NCBI GenBank assembly: GCA_018241995.1
Contig: JAFECT010000016.1
Location: forward strand, 3,731-62,251
Length of the DNA stretch: 58,521 nt
Direction of reading: 5' to 3'
Origin: Pseudomonadota bacterium
GTDB taxonomy: Bacteria > Pseudomonadota > Alphaproteobacteria > Caulobacterales > Caulobacteraceae
Positions 25,014 through 34,121 of this stretch are shown here, piece after piece. The first letter of the stretch is position 1, and each line of letters begins with the position of its first letter. The position numbers and the translations under genes are program-made. Under the pieces are notes generated by a model. The model worked only from the letters and a program-made list of their open reading frames with translations, did no database searches and was not told the DNA's origin.

Positions 25014-26692
25014 CAGCTTTCGTGCAGCCAGCTACGCAGGATGGAGACGCTTTCGTCGGGGTGCTTGTCGACGAAGTCGGCGACCTTCTTGACCGAGGAC
25101 AGCTTCACCTGACCCTCGATCTTGGCGATGTCGATACGCTGGTCCATGTCGCCGCCGGGCCCGGCCAGGGCCAGGGCGTCGCCGCCCGCCGCCCCCGCGA
25201 AGGCCAGTTGCCCGCCCGAGACCTGGCCGGCCAGGGCGGTGGCCCCGCCCCCGCCGCCGCCCGCGACCAGCATCGGCGCCCCGGCCCCGCCGCCCGCAGC
25301 GTTCCCCGCGCCCTTCATGATCGGGCGCAGCACGAAGAAGATCAGCAGTATGCCGACGACGCCCGCGATCAGGATCTCGACCCCGCGCATGATGTCGTCC
25401 TTGGTGAAGTCGAACAGCGGCGGCTTGGCCGCCGTGCCGTCCACCCCGTCGCCCTCGCGGTTGAAGCGCACGTTGACGACGTTGAACTGGTCCTTGCGCG
25501 TCTCGTCATAGCCCATGGCCGAGCGCACCAGGTCCTCGATGTGCTTCATCTCCTCGGCGGAGCGCGGCGTGTAGGTGGTCTTGCCGCCCTTGCCCGGCGT
25601 GGTGATCCCGTCGACCGCCACCGCGACCGACAGGCGCTTGACGGCGCCGGGCTCGACGATCTCGGTCTTGGTGGTCTCGGACACCACGTAGTTGGTGGTC
25701 TCCTGGTTCTTGTCGTTGGAATTGCCCTGGGAGCTGGAGCCCGAGGCGCCGGCGCCGCCGGGGATGTTGTTGGCCGCGGTGGCCCCGCCGTTGCTGCCCG
25801 AGCTGTTCTCCGACGACTTCTCGGCGCCGGTGGAGGTCGACAGCACGACCTGGCCGTCGGGGTCGTACTTCTTCTCCTGGGTGGTCACCCGGCTCATGTC
25901 GAGGTCGGCGGTGACCTGCACCCGCGCCTTGCCCGGGCCGACCACGCCTTCGACCACGTCCTTGATGGCCTTGCGCAGGCGTTCCTCGGTGGCGGTCTTG
26001 CGCTCGCTGGCGCCCGCGCCCGTCAGACCGCCGTCGTCATCGGAGCCGGCGGCGAGCAGCTTGTTGTTCTCGTCGACGACGGTGACCTTGTCCGGCTTCA
26101 GGTTCGGCACGGAGCTGGCCACCAGGTTGCGCAGCGCCCGCACCTGATCGCCCGAAAGGTCGCGGCCCGCGGTGCCCACCACGATCGAGGCGGTCGGGGC
26201 CCCCGCCTCCTCCTCGAACAGCTGACGCTTGGGCAGGACCAGGTGGACCCGGGCGGAGGTCACGCCCTTCAGCGAGCGGATGGTGCGCGCCAGCTCGCCT
26301 TCGAGCGCGCGCTGCTTGTTCAGGTTCTGGACGAAATCGGTCTGGCCGAGCGCGGAGGTGTTGTCGAAGATCTCATAGCCGACCGAGCCGGAGGTCGGCA
26401 GTCCCTTGGATGCCAAGAGCAGGCGCGCGGTGCCTACCTGGTCACGCGGCACGGTGATCACCGAGCCGTCGCCCTTGGTCTCGTACTTGATGCCCGCGCC
26501 GGCCAGGGCGGCGGTGATCGAGGAGGCCTCCTTGAGGTCCAGGTTGGAATAGAGCAGCGACTGCGGCTCGCCGCCGACATGCATCATCACGCCCACGAGC
26601 ACGGCGATGGCGCCGGCCGCCGCGCCCAGCACCGCGATCACGCGGCCCAGGCCGAACCTCTGCAATGCGCTTGTAAGCGAACCCACGCCCAC
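25013..26692 (-). CDS. fliF: Flagellar MS-ring protein FliF
   Basis: FliF forms the membrane-embedded MS ring, the first structure of the basal body. It has 559 residues: a membrane helix near residues 20-40, ring-building modules ([20 protein letters not shown]), a long Gly/Ser/Asn-rich middle linker (about 300-340), a second membrane helix near 445-465 ([18 protein letters not shown]) and the FliG-binding C-terminal tail ([20 protein letters not shown]). It is the first gene of the operon running to flhA. Its upstream region holds a CtrA-like palindrome at 26759-26775. Confidence 0.97.
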   Translation of the reverse strand: MGVGSLTSALQRFGLGRVIAVLGAAAGAIAVLVGVMMHVGGEPQSLLYSNLDLKEASSITAALAGAGIKYETKGDGSVITVPRDQVGTARLLLASKGLPTSGSVGYEIFDNTSALGQTDFVQNLNKQRALEGELARTIRSLKGVTSARVHLVLPKRQLFEEEAGAPTASIVVGTAGRDLSGDQVRALRNLVASSVPNLKPDKVTVVDENNKLLAAGSDDDGGLTGAGASERKTATEERLRKAIKDVVEGVVGPGKARVQVTADLDMSRVTTQEKKYDPDGQVVLSTSTGAEKSSENSSGSNGGATAANNIPGGAGASGSSSQGNSNDKNQETTNYVVSETTKTEIVEPGAVKRLSVAVAVDGITTPGKGGKTTYTPRSAEEMKHIEDLVRSAMGYDETRKDQFNVVNVRFNREGDGVDGTAAKPPLFDFTKDDIMRGVEILIAGVVGILLIFFVLRPIMKGAGNAAGGGAGAPMLVAGGGGGGATALAGQVSGGQLAFAGAAGGDALALAGPGGDMDQRIDIAKIEGQVKLSSVKKVADFVDKHPDESVSILRSWLHES

Positions 26693-26758
26693 CCCGATTT
26701 GTCACGCGACGGCCCTCGGTTGGAGCGCATCCGCTAGGCAACAATTTCCGGGTGGTTG

Positions 26759-26775
26759 GTAAACGCCGCGTTTAC
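26759..26775. promoter_or_regulatory. Palindromic CtrA-like site upstream of fliF
   Basis: GTAAACG-CCG-CGTTTAC is a perfect 7-base inverted repeat. Read as a CtrA box it is TAAA-N7-TTTAC, one mismatch per half to TTAA-N7-TTAAC with the correct spacing. It lies 67-83 bases upstream of fliF, where Caulobacter class II promoters are bound by CtrA. A possible FlbD-like element (CCCGGAAATTGTTGCC, minus strand) lies between it and fliF. Confidence 0.5.
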
Positions 26776-26876
26776 GCCGAATTTTCTGGCGCGGCCGTGG
26801 CTTTCGGCAGAAGCTTCGCCTATCGGGGTTCGCGCAACGCCGTTCTTCGCGCGTCGCACGTGTCATGGGAGCCTTC

Positions 26877-27023
26877 ATGAACAGGCGAGTCTGGGTGATC
26901 GCCGCCCCCGGGGCGGTCTTGGTCATCACCTTTTTGCTGTTTGCACTGCTCAGCCTGAACCACAGCGGCGCAGCGCAGGCGGCCAAGGCGCAGGCGCCCG
27001 CCGCCTCCGGCGTCGCACGCTGA
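26877..27023 (+). CDS. Tiny single-span membrane protein divergent from fliF
   Basis: The frame encodes 48 residues: MNRRVWVIAAPG, then a strong hydrophobic segment (about residues 6-27), then an Ala/Gln/Lys-rich tail. GGGAG lies six bases before the ATG; an in-frame ATG four codons earlier is an alternative start. It sits between divergent fliF and convergent sciP, in a gap otherwise too large for a simple promoter. I do not recognise a family. The N-terminal RR and hydrophobic span suggest an inner-membrane micropeptide with its C-terminus in the periplasm. Confidence 0.5.
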   Translation: MNRRVWVIAAPGAVLVITFLLFALLSLNHSGAAQAAKAQAPAASGVAR

Positions 27024-27050
27024 CCAGGCCGCAAGCGGCGCCTGAAACGT

Positions 27051-27089
27051 AGACGACGGCCCCCCATCGCTGAGGAGCCGTCGCCGTCT
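27051..27089. terminator. Hairpin between the tiny membrane ORF and sciP
   Basis: AGACG-ACGGC pairs with GCCGT-CGC-CGTCT around a 17-base loop, leaving a three-base bulge. It lies between convergent genes. No U-run follows, so termination is only inferred. Confidence 0.3.
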
Positions 27090-27139
27090 AACCGTTTCGC
27101 CCGAGGCCGCATAAGCCTCAAACCTTTGCTCTGCAGGGA

Positions 27140-27421
27140 TCAGCGGTACTGCTGGATCCGCGTGGTGCGAAGGCCGGGCATGCCCCAGCGGTCGATCGCC
27201 GCCTGCCACGACAGGAACTCGTCGGTCGTGAGCCGGTAACGGGCGCACGCGTCCTCGAGCGTCAGCAGACCGCCGCGGACGGCGATCACGACCTCAGCCT
27301 TGCGGCGGATCACCCAGCGTTGGGTGTTCGCCGGCGGCAGGTCCGCCAGGGTCAATGGCGCGCCCGTCGGGCCCACCACGTATCGTTCGCCTTTACTGTT
27401 TAGGCGTTGCTCTTGGAGCAT
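27140..27421 (-). CDS. sciP: CtrA inhibitor SciP (DUF1153)
   Basis: This is a 93-residue helix-turn-helix protein that in Caulobacter binds CtrA and blocks activation of CtrA-dependent genes in swarmer cells. The whole sequence follows the family: MLQEQRLNSKGERYVVGPTG, PPANTQRWVIRRKAEVV, GGLLTLEDACARYRLTTDEF and RWGMPGLRTTRIQQYR at the C-terminus. The length equals that of the Caulobacter protein. It lies between flgE and the fliF operon, as in Caulobacter. The ATG at 27421 is the only sensible start. Its own promoter should lie in 27422-27588; I found no clear consensus box there. Confidence 0.96.
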   Translation of the reverse strand: MLQEQRLNSKGERYVVGPTGAPLTLADLPPANTQRWVIRRKAEVVIAVRGGLLTLEDACARYRLTTDEFLSWQAAIDRWGMPGLRTTRIQQYR

Positions 27422-27588
27422 GGGCTTACGCCTCTCTCACCACCATCATGGGAGCAATATAACGCAGCCCCCATAACAGCGGCTTAATCGCGACAGTAAA
27501 AGGAAGCCTAACAACCATATCCCCAGACGCCCGTTGCCAGAGCCAAAAAGTAAACGGCTCATTTACCATAATCAAAGACTAGCCGACC

Positions 27589-29022
27589 CTACTGCTTGAT
27601 GTTCAGCAGTTCCTGCATCATCTGGTCGGCGGTCGTGATGATTTTCGAAGATGCGGCGTATGCGCGCTGGGTCGTGATCAGGCCCGTGAACTCCGAAGAC
27701 AGGTCCACCGTCGAGGCTTCCAGAGTATCGGGGGAGATGGTGCCCGCCCCGCCCGACCCCGGAGCCTTCAGGTTATAGGTGCCCGACTGGTCGGTGACCT
27801 TGTAGGCATTGCCCGAAACCGCCTTCAGACCGTCCGGATTGGCGAAGGTGGCCATGGCCACCTGGGCGATCTTGCGGGTCACCCCGTTGTCGAACACGGC
27901 GGTGACGAAGCCGTTGTCGTCGATGGAGATGTTGGTCAGGTTGCCGAAGGCGGTGCCGTTGGTGGTGACCTGCTCGGCCACCGACTGGCTGTCGAACTGG
28001 GTCAGGCCGCCGGCGCCGGAGTTCATGTCGATCGCCAGGCTCTGGCCCGCCACGCCCAGGCCCGGCGCCCACGACGCCCCGCCCGCGGCCGGCGCGGTGG
28101 CCGAGGAGCCGATGTTGATCACCGGGTTGGTCGGATCGGCGAACAGGGTGGTGTTGGTGGTGTCCAGCCGGCCCGAAGGCGTGAAGGCCACGATGCCGGT
28201 GGCGACCTGGCCGTTGGTCAGGCCCGTGCCGTCGACGATGTCGGAAGCCGGCACCGCGCGGATTTCGGCGTACCACTGGTTCGGCACCGAGCTCTTCAGG
28301 AAGTCGATGGCGAGGGTGCGCTTGCCGCCCTTGGAGTCCGAGATCGGGATCTGCATCTCGAAGTCGGGCTTGACGCCGACCGGCGTCGCCGCGGTCGGGT
28401 CGTACATCGACATGGAGTTGGTGGACGGGTCGTAGAGCGGCGTCGTGGCCGGGGGCGTGATGGTCGCGTCGGCCGAGACCGTCTGGCTGGACTTCAGGTT
28501 GGCCGACAGGGCCACGCGCGTGGTCGGGTCGGCGGTGCCGCCGATCGAGGCCACGTTGATCGAGGACAGACGGCTCAGGTCCGACGGGTCGGTGGCGATG
28601 TCGCCCTGGGAGTCGACCTGCCAGCCCTGCAGATAGAGGCCGGCGCTGTTCTTCAGATAGCCCTGGTTGTCGACCGAGAAGGAGCCCGCGCGGGTGAACA
28701 GGCGCGCGTCCGTAGAGGTCAGCCCTTCCGCCTTCTCGGTGGTCACGAAGAAGCCGCTGCCGGAGATGCCGAGGTCGGTGGCCGAGGAGGTCCGCTGCAG
28801 GATGCCCTGCTGCGAGACGAACTGGCGCGATGTCGCGAGCACGCCGCCGGCGCTGTAGCTGGCGCCCGTCGCCTGGGCCGTCACCAGGGTCTGGAAGTCC
28901 GCTTCGTTGCGCTTGTAGGCGGTGGTGTTGACGTTGGCGATGTTGTCCGAGATGGCGGCCAGGGCCGAGGAGTTGGCGGTCAGGCCGGAGACGCCGGCCA
29001 GCATGGCTGAGTTGATGCTCAT
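27589..29022 (-). CDS. flgE: Flagellar hook protein FlgE
   Basis: FlgE polymerises into the hook joining rod and filament and is exported through FlhA. It is 477 residues. The N-terminal D0 helix region carries the rod/hook signature (NSSALAAISDNIANVNTTAYKRNEADFQ), the middle is the variable D1/D2 region and the C-terminus has the matching helix (EFTGLITTQRAYAASSKIITTADQMMQELLNI). It is the last gene of the fliK-flgD-flgE set on this strand. A 116-base gap separates it from flgD and contains a short GCGCCTTGAAGGCG palindrome; no separate promoter is obvious. Confidence 0.96.
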   Translation of the reverse strand: MSINSAMLAGVSGLTANSSALAAISDNIANVNTTAYKRNEADFQTLVTAQATGASYSAGGVLATSRQFVSQQGILQRTSSATDLGISGSGFFVTTEKAEGLTSTDARLFTRAGSFSVDNQGYLKNSAGLYLQGWQVDSQGDIATDPSDLSRLSSINVASIGGTADPTTRVALSANLKSSQTVSADATITPPATTPLYDPSTNSMSMYDPTAATPVGVKPDFEMQIPISDSKGGKRTLAIDFLKSSVPNQWYAEIRAVPASDIVDGTGLTNGQVATGIVAFTPSGRLDTTNTTLFADPTNPVINIGSSATAPAAGGASWAPGLGVAGQSLAIDMNSGAGGLTQFDSQSVAEQVTTNGTAFGNLTNISIDDNGFVTAVFDNGVTRKIAQVAMATFANPDGLKAVSGNAYKVTDQSGTYNLKAPGSGGAGTISPDTLEASTVDLSSEFTGLITTQRAYAASSKIITTADQMMQELLNIKQ

Positions 29023-29138
29023 GGTACGATCCCCGTGGGACTTTCTAAGCTTTGGTTCGGTTTAGGGTTCGCATCCTGCGTCGGAGCCTTGGGCTCCTGA
29101 TCGGCGCGCGCTTCCGGGGCGCCTTGAAGGCGTAAGGC

Positions 29139-29822
29139 TCAGTTCGAATTCTGCACCGCGATGACGTTGGCGAGCGGCACGATGGAGTTGCCCATCGACA
29201 GGTAGGGCTGGCCGTTGACCATCTGCACGGCGGTCACCTGGCCGCGGATCAGCACCTGGGAGTCCACGCTCTTGCCCGCGCCGTCCAGGCCCGAGATCTT
29301 GAGCGTATAGACGCCGCCGTCAGCCAGCTGCTTGCCGTTGGTGTCCTTGCCGTTCCAGTTGAAGTCGTGCACGCCCGCCGTGCTGTCCGGGACCGGGCCC
29401 TTCCACACCGCGTTGCCGTTGCCGTCGTCGATCTCCAGCGTCGAGCCCGGCGCGGCGTTGGCCAGCTCGTAGCTCCAGGTCGCCTTGCCCGAGGTCAGGG
29501 TCGTGGCGTTGGCCGCGGCCGTCACATCCTTGCCGATGTAGTTGACCCCGCTGGAGACCCCGCCCTGGGCCCCGACCAGGCTGGTGAGCAGGCCGTTGGT
29601 GAGCAGCTGCTGCTGCACCCCGCTCATCTGCACCAGCTGCTGGGTGAAGGCGTTGGAGTCGACCGGCGACAGGGGGTCCTGGTTCTGCAGCTGCGTGGTC
29701 AGGAGCGACAGGAAGGTCTGGAAGTTGCTGGTCAGGCTCTGCAGCCCGCCCTGCACCTGCGAATTGGCGTTGGATGCGCTGACGCCGGAGATGACGGGCG
29801 TGGGGGTGGTGGTTCCGGTCAT
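29139..29822 (-). CDS. flgD: Flagellar hook cap protein FlgD
   Basis: FlgD is the scaffold that caps the growing hook and is required for FlgE assembly. It is 227 residues. The N-terminal conserved region is FQTFLSLLTTQLQNQDPLSPVDSNAFTQQLVQMSGVQQQL. The C-terminal half has the FlgD Ig/tudor-like fold (STLEIDDGNGNAVWKG, FNWNGKDTNGKQLADGGVYTLKI). It starts four bases after fliK on the same strand, so both are translated from one message driven by the sigma-54 type promoter at 31474-31489. Confidence 0.96.
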   Translation of the reverse strand: MTGTTTPTPVISGVSASNANSQVQGGLQSLTSNFQTFLSLLTTQLQNQDPLSPVDSNAFTQQLVQMSGVQQQLLTNGLLTSLVGAQGGVSSGVNYIGKDVTAAANATTLTSGKATWSYELANAAPGSTLEIDDGNGNAVWKGPVPDSTAGVHDFNWNGKDTNGKQLADGGVYTLKISGLDGAGKSVDSQVLIRGQVTAVQMVNGQPYLSMGNSIVPLANVIAVQNSN

Positions 29823-29826
29823 GGGA

Positions 29827-31407
29827 TCAGACCTTCAGGTCCAGGCCGAGCTGCGTCTGCCCGGTCGAGGTGATGGCGGAAGAGGCGGCGGCGACCGGAT
29901 CGGTCGAGGCCGTTGAAAGCGAGACGGGCGAGGTCCAGTCCTGGCCGCCGGATTGGGCGAACGACTGGCCGGCGCCTTGACCGGCGCCCTGGCCGAACGA
30001 CTGGCCCTGCTGCTGCGGGTTGCGGTCGGTGAAGCTCAGCGAATTGTCGGACAGCTGGAACCCGGCCTGCTCCAGCTGGCGGCGCAGCTCGTCGGCGTGG
30101 GCGCGGAAATCCGACGCCGCCACCGGGTTGTCGAAGGCCATCTGGGCGTTCAGCCGGCCGTCCTGCTCGATGCGCATCTGCACGTCGACGCGACCCAGAT
30201 CGGCCGGATGTAATTGCATCTCGAACTTGGTCGACTGGCCATCCAGGCGCTTGACCAGCTGGGCGGCGAGATAGGCGGTGGCCTCGGGCGAGCCGCGCAC
30301 GGCCGCTTGCGCGGCGGCGGCGTTCACGTCCGCGCCCTGCTGATAGGCGGCCTGGGCCGGCGTGGCCTGGGCGGGCGCGGAAGCCTGATCCTGCGCGACG
30401 GGCGCGTCGGCGGGTTTGATCGCGTCCGAGGCCGGATCGGCAGGCTTGTCGCCGCCGGGATCGCGCGCGGCCTGGGCGGACGCCTCGGCCATCACCTGGT
30501 CGCCGGTGGCGCCGGCGGACTTGGGCGCGGCGGAGGCAGACGCGGCGGGCGCAGCGGGTGTGGAGGCCGGCGCCGGATCGGTCTTGGCGGCGGCGCCCTT
30601 GGCCGAGGCGGCGGTTCCCGCCGGCGCCAGGGGCGCGACCTGGCCGGGGGCGGCGACCTGAGGCGTCGCGGGCATCATCTGGGCGGCCGCCGCGGCGTTG
30701 GCGGGCGAGGCGGCCTGGGCGGCGGCGGCACCGGCGACGCCGGCCTGCGACTGGGCGGCCTGGGTCGTGGCGGTGGCGGTCGCGGACGTCGGCGTCGCGG
30801 GCGCGCCCTGGGCGGCGCCGTCGGCGGTATTGAGCGCGGCCAGGGTCTGGGCCGTCGTCGAGGCGGAGCCCATGACCGGCGCGGAAGCCGACGCGCCGGC
30901 GGGCGCGCCCCCGTTCATCAGGGCGGTCAGGGTGGCGCGGGTCTGGGCGAAGGCCTGGGGCTCGGTCCAGCCCTCCGGCGCGGCCGTGGGGTCGACCCCG
31001 GTCATGCGCGCCTCGGCCTTGTTCAGGCGATCCAGCAGGGCGCCGGCCTGGGCCTTCAGCGCGGCCGGGTCGGCGCCCGAGCCCTGCGCCTTGGTCAGGG
31101 CGTCGGTGGCGGCGGTCAGGCCCGCGGGCGGTTGGGCCTGCCCCGGCTGGGTCAGGAAGCCCGGCGTGATCCCCTGCAGCGCCGCCAGGCCCGCGCTCGC
31201 AACCGAGCCGTCCTGGATGGCCGCGGCCGCGCTCGCCAGCTTGCCCACGAAGCCCTTGGGCTTGGCGCCGGCGGCGCCTGTCTGGCCGCCCATCACCTGG
31301 TCGAGCAGGTCGGCGAAGCCCGCACCCGTCCCCTTCGCCTTGCCGCCGGCGGCGGTGGCGTTGGGGCCTTGGGTCGAGGCCACGGCTGAGGCGAGGTCGA
31401 AGGGCAT
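29827..31407 (-). CDS. fliK: Flagellar hook-length control protein FliK
   Basis: FliK measures hook length and switches export specificity from hook to filament proteins. It has 526 residues: a short N-terminal export region, about 350 residues of Ala/Pro/Gln/Gly low-complexity ruler sequence, and the C-terminal FliK/Flg_hook domain (KFEMQLHPADLGRVDVQMRI, then FRAHADELRRQLEQAGFQL) followed by a Gln/Gly-rich tail. Identification rests on the C-terminal domain and gene order, since the N-terminal part is poorly conserved in this family. It is the first gene of the fliK-flgD-flgE operon. Confidence 0.93.
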   Translation of the reverse strand: MPFDLASAVASTQGPNATAAGGKAKGTGAGFADLLDQVMGGQTGAAGAKPKGFVGKLASAAAAIQDGSVASAGLAALQGITPGFLTQPGQAQPPAGLTAATDALTKAQGSGADPAALKAQAGALLDRLNKAEARMTGVDPTAAPEGWTEPQAFAQTRATLTALMNGGAPAGASASAPVMGSASTTAQTLAALNTADGAAQGAPATPTSATATATTQAAQSQAGVAGAAAAQAASPANAAAAAQMMPATPQVAAPGQVAPLAPAGTAASAKGAAAKTDPAPASTPAAPAASASAAPKSAGATGDQVMAEASAQAARDPGGDKPADPASDAIKPADAPVAQDQASAPAQATPAQAAYQQGADVNAAAAQAAVRGSPEATAYLAAQLVKRLDGQSTKFEMQLHPADLGRVDVQMRIEQDGRLNAQMAFDNPVAASDFRAHADELRRQLEQAGFQLSDNSLSFTDRNPQQQGQSFGQGAGQGAGQSFAQSGGQDWTSPVSLSTASTDPVAAASSAITSTGQTQLGLDLKV

Positions 31408-31473
31408 CCGGCTTCCGGAAAACGGGGGAACTGGGGAAGCGCGTGCTGCGCCGGGCGTATTCGACAGGCTGGG

Positions 31474-31489
31474 AGCAAGCCCCGGGCCA
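31474..31489 (-). promoter_or_regulatory. Sigma-54 type promoter of the fliK-flgD-flgE operon
   Basis: On the minus strand TGGCCCG-GGGC-TTGCT matches the consensus TGGCACG-N4-TTGCT at all but one position, with correct -24/-12 spacing. The expected transcript start is near 31463, about 55 bases before fliK. This class of promoter needs an activator such as FlbD. Confidence 0.8.
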
Positions 31490-31616
31490 CGGCGGCGTTA
31501 ACCATGTTTGTCGTTGATCGGACTGGGGATTTGCCGTTTGGGCCAAGCGTGGCCGTAACCCGCACACGGCGCTTTTTGCCCTGGCCAGGGCGGCAAACTC
31601 CGCCGGGGTAGCACCC

Positions 31617-31821
31617 TCCTCCCCTGTGAGCGGCAGCGAACGGGGAGGGGACCGCGCGTAGCGTGGTGGAGGGGGCGCGGTCCGGGCTCGGCGCGTTGAG
31701 CAGTCACCGTTTCCGCGACGAAGGCCGGGGAAGTTGATTCAGCGACCGTGGGCTCGGCGCGCCCCTCCCACCACCCTTCGGGCGGTCCCCCCTCCCCGTT
31801 CGCTGCCGCTCACAGGGAGGG
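31617..31821. repeat. Paired palindromic intergenic element, copy 3
   Basis: The left half is 31617-31680 and the right half 31759-31821, with the TGTGAGCGGCAGCGAACGGG core in opposite orientations. It lies between the two divergent sigma-54 type promoters and occupies much of the 575-base fliK-flgK gap. The rest of that gap holds the two promoters and a TTAACCAT sequence at 31498-31505. Confidence 0.75.
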
Positions 31822-31831
31822 AGCTCATCTC

Positions 31832-31847
31832 TGGCGCCCATATTGCG
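31832..31847 (+). promoter_or_regulatory. Sigma-54 type promoter of flgK-flgL
   Basis: TGGCGCC-CATA-TTGCG keeps the invariant GG and GC at the correct spacing of a -24/-12 promoter. The predicted start is near 31858, giving a leader of about 125 bases before flgK. Confidence 0.7.
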
Positions 31848-31982
31848 CTGTAGTCCGCGCGAGGCACGCCTCGTTCGGAGAAAGTCTTTGTTTTTCAAGG
31901 CGACGACCCAGGGGCGTTTACCGGCAGGCGGGCAGATTCCGCCTAGCGGGGGGTCGAGCTTGCCCAGCGCGGAGGCCTGCGC

Positions 31983-34121
31983 GTGACGCTCAACACCATC
32001 CTGAACGCAGGCATGAGCGGCCTGCAGGTCGCCCAGACCCAGCTGCGCGTGGTCTCGGACAACGTCGCCAACGTCAACACGCCCGGCTACATCAGGAAGG
32101 TCGCCGAGCAGGCGCCGACCTCGTCCAACGGCGTGGGCACCGGCGTCTCCATCTCGTCGATCAGCCTGGCGATGGACCGCTACCTGCAGCAGGCCAGCCT
32201 GAACGCGGGCTCGGCCCAGGGCGCGTCCAGCGTCACCTCGGAACTCTACGACCGCATCCAGTCGCTGTTCGGCGACCCCTCGGGCCAGACCGGCTTCTTC
32301 GCCGACGTGAACAGCCTCTACACCTCGTTCGCCGCCGCCTCTGAAAGCCCCTCCTCAGGCCCGGCGCGCCAGCAGGCGCTCAGCGACACCCAGCAGGCCT
32401 TCGACGACGCGGGCCAGATCGCCCAGTCGATCCAGGACGTGCGCACCGACGCGGACAGCCGCATCTCCTCTACCGTCGAGCAGATCAACGGCCTCCTGGG
32501 TCAGATCGAGGACCTGAACCAGACCATCTCGCGCACCAATATCGCCGGCGGCGACGCCACGGGCGCGGTGACCCAGCAGTCGCAGCTGATCGACCAGGTG
32601 TCGAAGCTGATGGACGTGAAGGTCGGCGTTCGCGCCAACGGCGGCGTGACGCTGAGGAGCTCCGACGGCCTGCTGCTGGCCGGGGACGGCGCGGCGACCC
32701 TGTCCTACGACCGCGCGGGCGTGGTCACGCCCCAGACCCAGTTCAACGACATCTGGATCACCCAGCCCGGCGGCCAGCCGGTGTCCCTGACCGACCGGCT
32801 GCAGAGCGGCCAGCTGAAGGGCCTGCTCGACATCCGCGACAAGTCGGCCCCGGCCGCCGCAGCGCGCCTGGGCGAGCTGACCAGCCAGATGGCCGACCAG
32901 CTGAACGCCGCGCACAACGCCGCGAGCGCCGTCCCGGCCCCCCAGACCCTGAACGGCAAGGCCACGGGCCTGGACCTGACCAGCGCCATCGGCGGCTTCA
33001 CCGGCAAGACCAGCGTGGCCATCGTCAACAGCTCGGGCGTGGTGCAGCAGCGGGTCGATATCGACTTCACCGCCGGGACCATGAGCGTCAACGGCGGCGC
33101 GGCCACCGGCTTCTCGGCCGGAACCTTCCTGAACGACCTGAACACGGCGCTGGGCGGCGCAGGCACGGCCGCCTTCTCGAGTTCGGGCGCCCTGTCGATC
33201 TCGGCGGCCTCCAGCTCCAACGGCGTCGCCATCGCCGACGACGCGACCACGCCCTCGACCAACGGCGGCCGCGGCTTCTCCTGGTACTTCGGCCTGAACG
33301 ACCTGGTGACCTCGAGCCAGATCACCACCTACCAGACGGGCCTGAAGCCCACCGACCCGAACGGCTTCACGCCGGGCCAGACCATCACCGTGCGCCTGAA
33401 CGCGGCGACCGGCTCGCGCATCACCGACCTGACCATCGCCGTGCCGCCCGCGGGCCAGCCGTCGATGCAGGACCTGCTGAACGCCCTGAACGACCCGACC
33501 ACGGGCGCGGGCAAGTACGGCAGCTTCGGCCTCGACGCCAAGGGCGAGATGAGCTTCACCGCCATCGGCAATCCGCCGCCCACCCTGTCGGTGGTCTCCG
33601 ACAACACCAGCCGCGGGGCCGGCGGCCCGACCCTGACCCAGCTGTTCGGCATCGGCGCGGGCATCCGCGCGGCCCGGGCCGGGACCTTCTCGATCCGCAG
33701 CGACATCGACCAGGACCCGACCAAGCTGGCCCTGGCCAAGCTCGACCTGACGGCGCCCGCCGGCACGCCCGCCCTGGTCGGCGGCGACGGCAGCGGCGCG
33801 CGCCTCTTGGCCAACGCGGGCCAAACCTCGGCCAACTTCGCCGCGGCCGGCGGCGCCGCGGGCGGGGCGATGAGCGTGCAGCGCTACATGTCCGACGTGG
33901 CCGGCGACATCGGCGGCCGCGCCAGCCAGGCCGACAGCAAGGCCAAGTCGGCCCAGGCCCTGCTCGACACCGCCACCTCGGCCCGCTCGGCCCAGGAGGG
34001 CGTCAACCTCGACGAGGAGCTGGTCAAGCTGACCACCTACCAGCAGGCCTACAACGCCTCGGCCCGCCTGATCCAGGCGGCCAAGGACATGTATGACACC
34101 CTGATCGGGATGATGAACTGA
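31983..34121 (+). CDS. flgK: Hook-filament junction protein FlgK (HAP1)
   Basis: FlgK forms the first junction ring between hook and filament. It has 712 residues. The conserved N-terminus is MSGLQVAQTQLRVVSDNVANVNTPGYIRK and the C-terminal D0 helix is VNLDEELVKLTTYQQAYNASARLIQAAKDMYDTLIGMM. The start is a GTG at 31983 with GGAGG eight bases upstream. The middle region is variable, as expected. The stop overlaps the flgL start by one base (TGATG), so flgK-flgL is a coupled pair under the sigma-54 type promoter upstream. Confidence 0.96.
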   Translation: MTLNTILNAGMSGLQVAQTQLRVVSDNVANVNTPGYIRKVAEQAPTSSNGVGTGVSISSISLAMDRYLQQASLNAGSAQGASSVTSELYDRIQSLFGDPSGQTGFFADVNSLYTSFAAASESPSSGPARQQALSDTQQAFDDAGQIAQSIQDVRTDADSRISSTVEQINGLLGQIEDLNQTISRTNIAGGDATGAVTQQSQLIDQVSKLMDVKVGVRANGGVTLRSSDGLLLAGDGAATLSYDRAGVVTPQTQFNDIWITQPGGQPVSLTDRLQSGQLKGLLDIRDKSAPAAAARLGELTSQMADQLNAAHNAASAVPAPQTLNGKATGLDLTSAIGGFTGKTSVAIVNSSGVVQQRVDIDFTAGTMSVNGGAATGFSAGTFLNDLNTALGGAGTAAFSSSGALSISAASSSNGVAIADDATTPSTNGGRGFSWYFGLNDLVTSSQITTYQTGLKPTDPNGFTPGQTITVRLNAATGSRITDLTIAVPPAGQPSMQDLLNALNDPTTGAGKYGSFGLDAKGEMSFTAIGNPPPTLSVVSDNTSRGAGGPTLTQLFGIGAGIRAARAGTFSIRSDIDQDPTKLALAKLDLTAPAGTPALVGGDGSGARLLANAGQTSANFAAAGGAAGGAMSVQRYMSDVAGDIGGRASQADSKAKSAQALLDTATSARSAQEGVNLDEELVKLTTYQQAYNASARLIQAAKDMYDTLIGMMN

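Noticed and set aside
27422..27588. Possible CtrA box upstream of sciP (TTAATCGCGACAGTAAA)
   Set aside because: Only one half matches; the other half reads AGTA, so I do not call it.
29819..31567. Minus-strand 582-codon frame overlapping fliK
   Set aside because: It reads the low-complexity region of fliK in the wrong phase; the real frame carries the FliK C-terminal domain.
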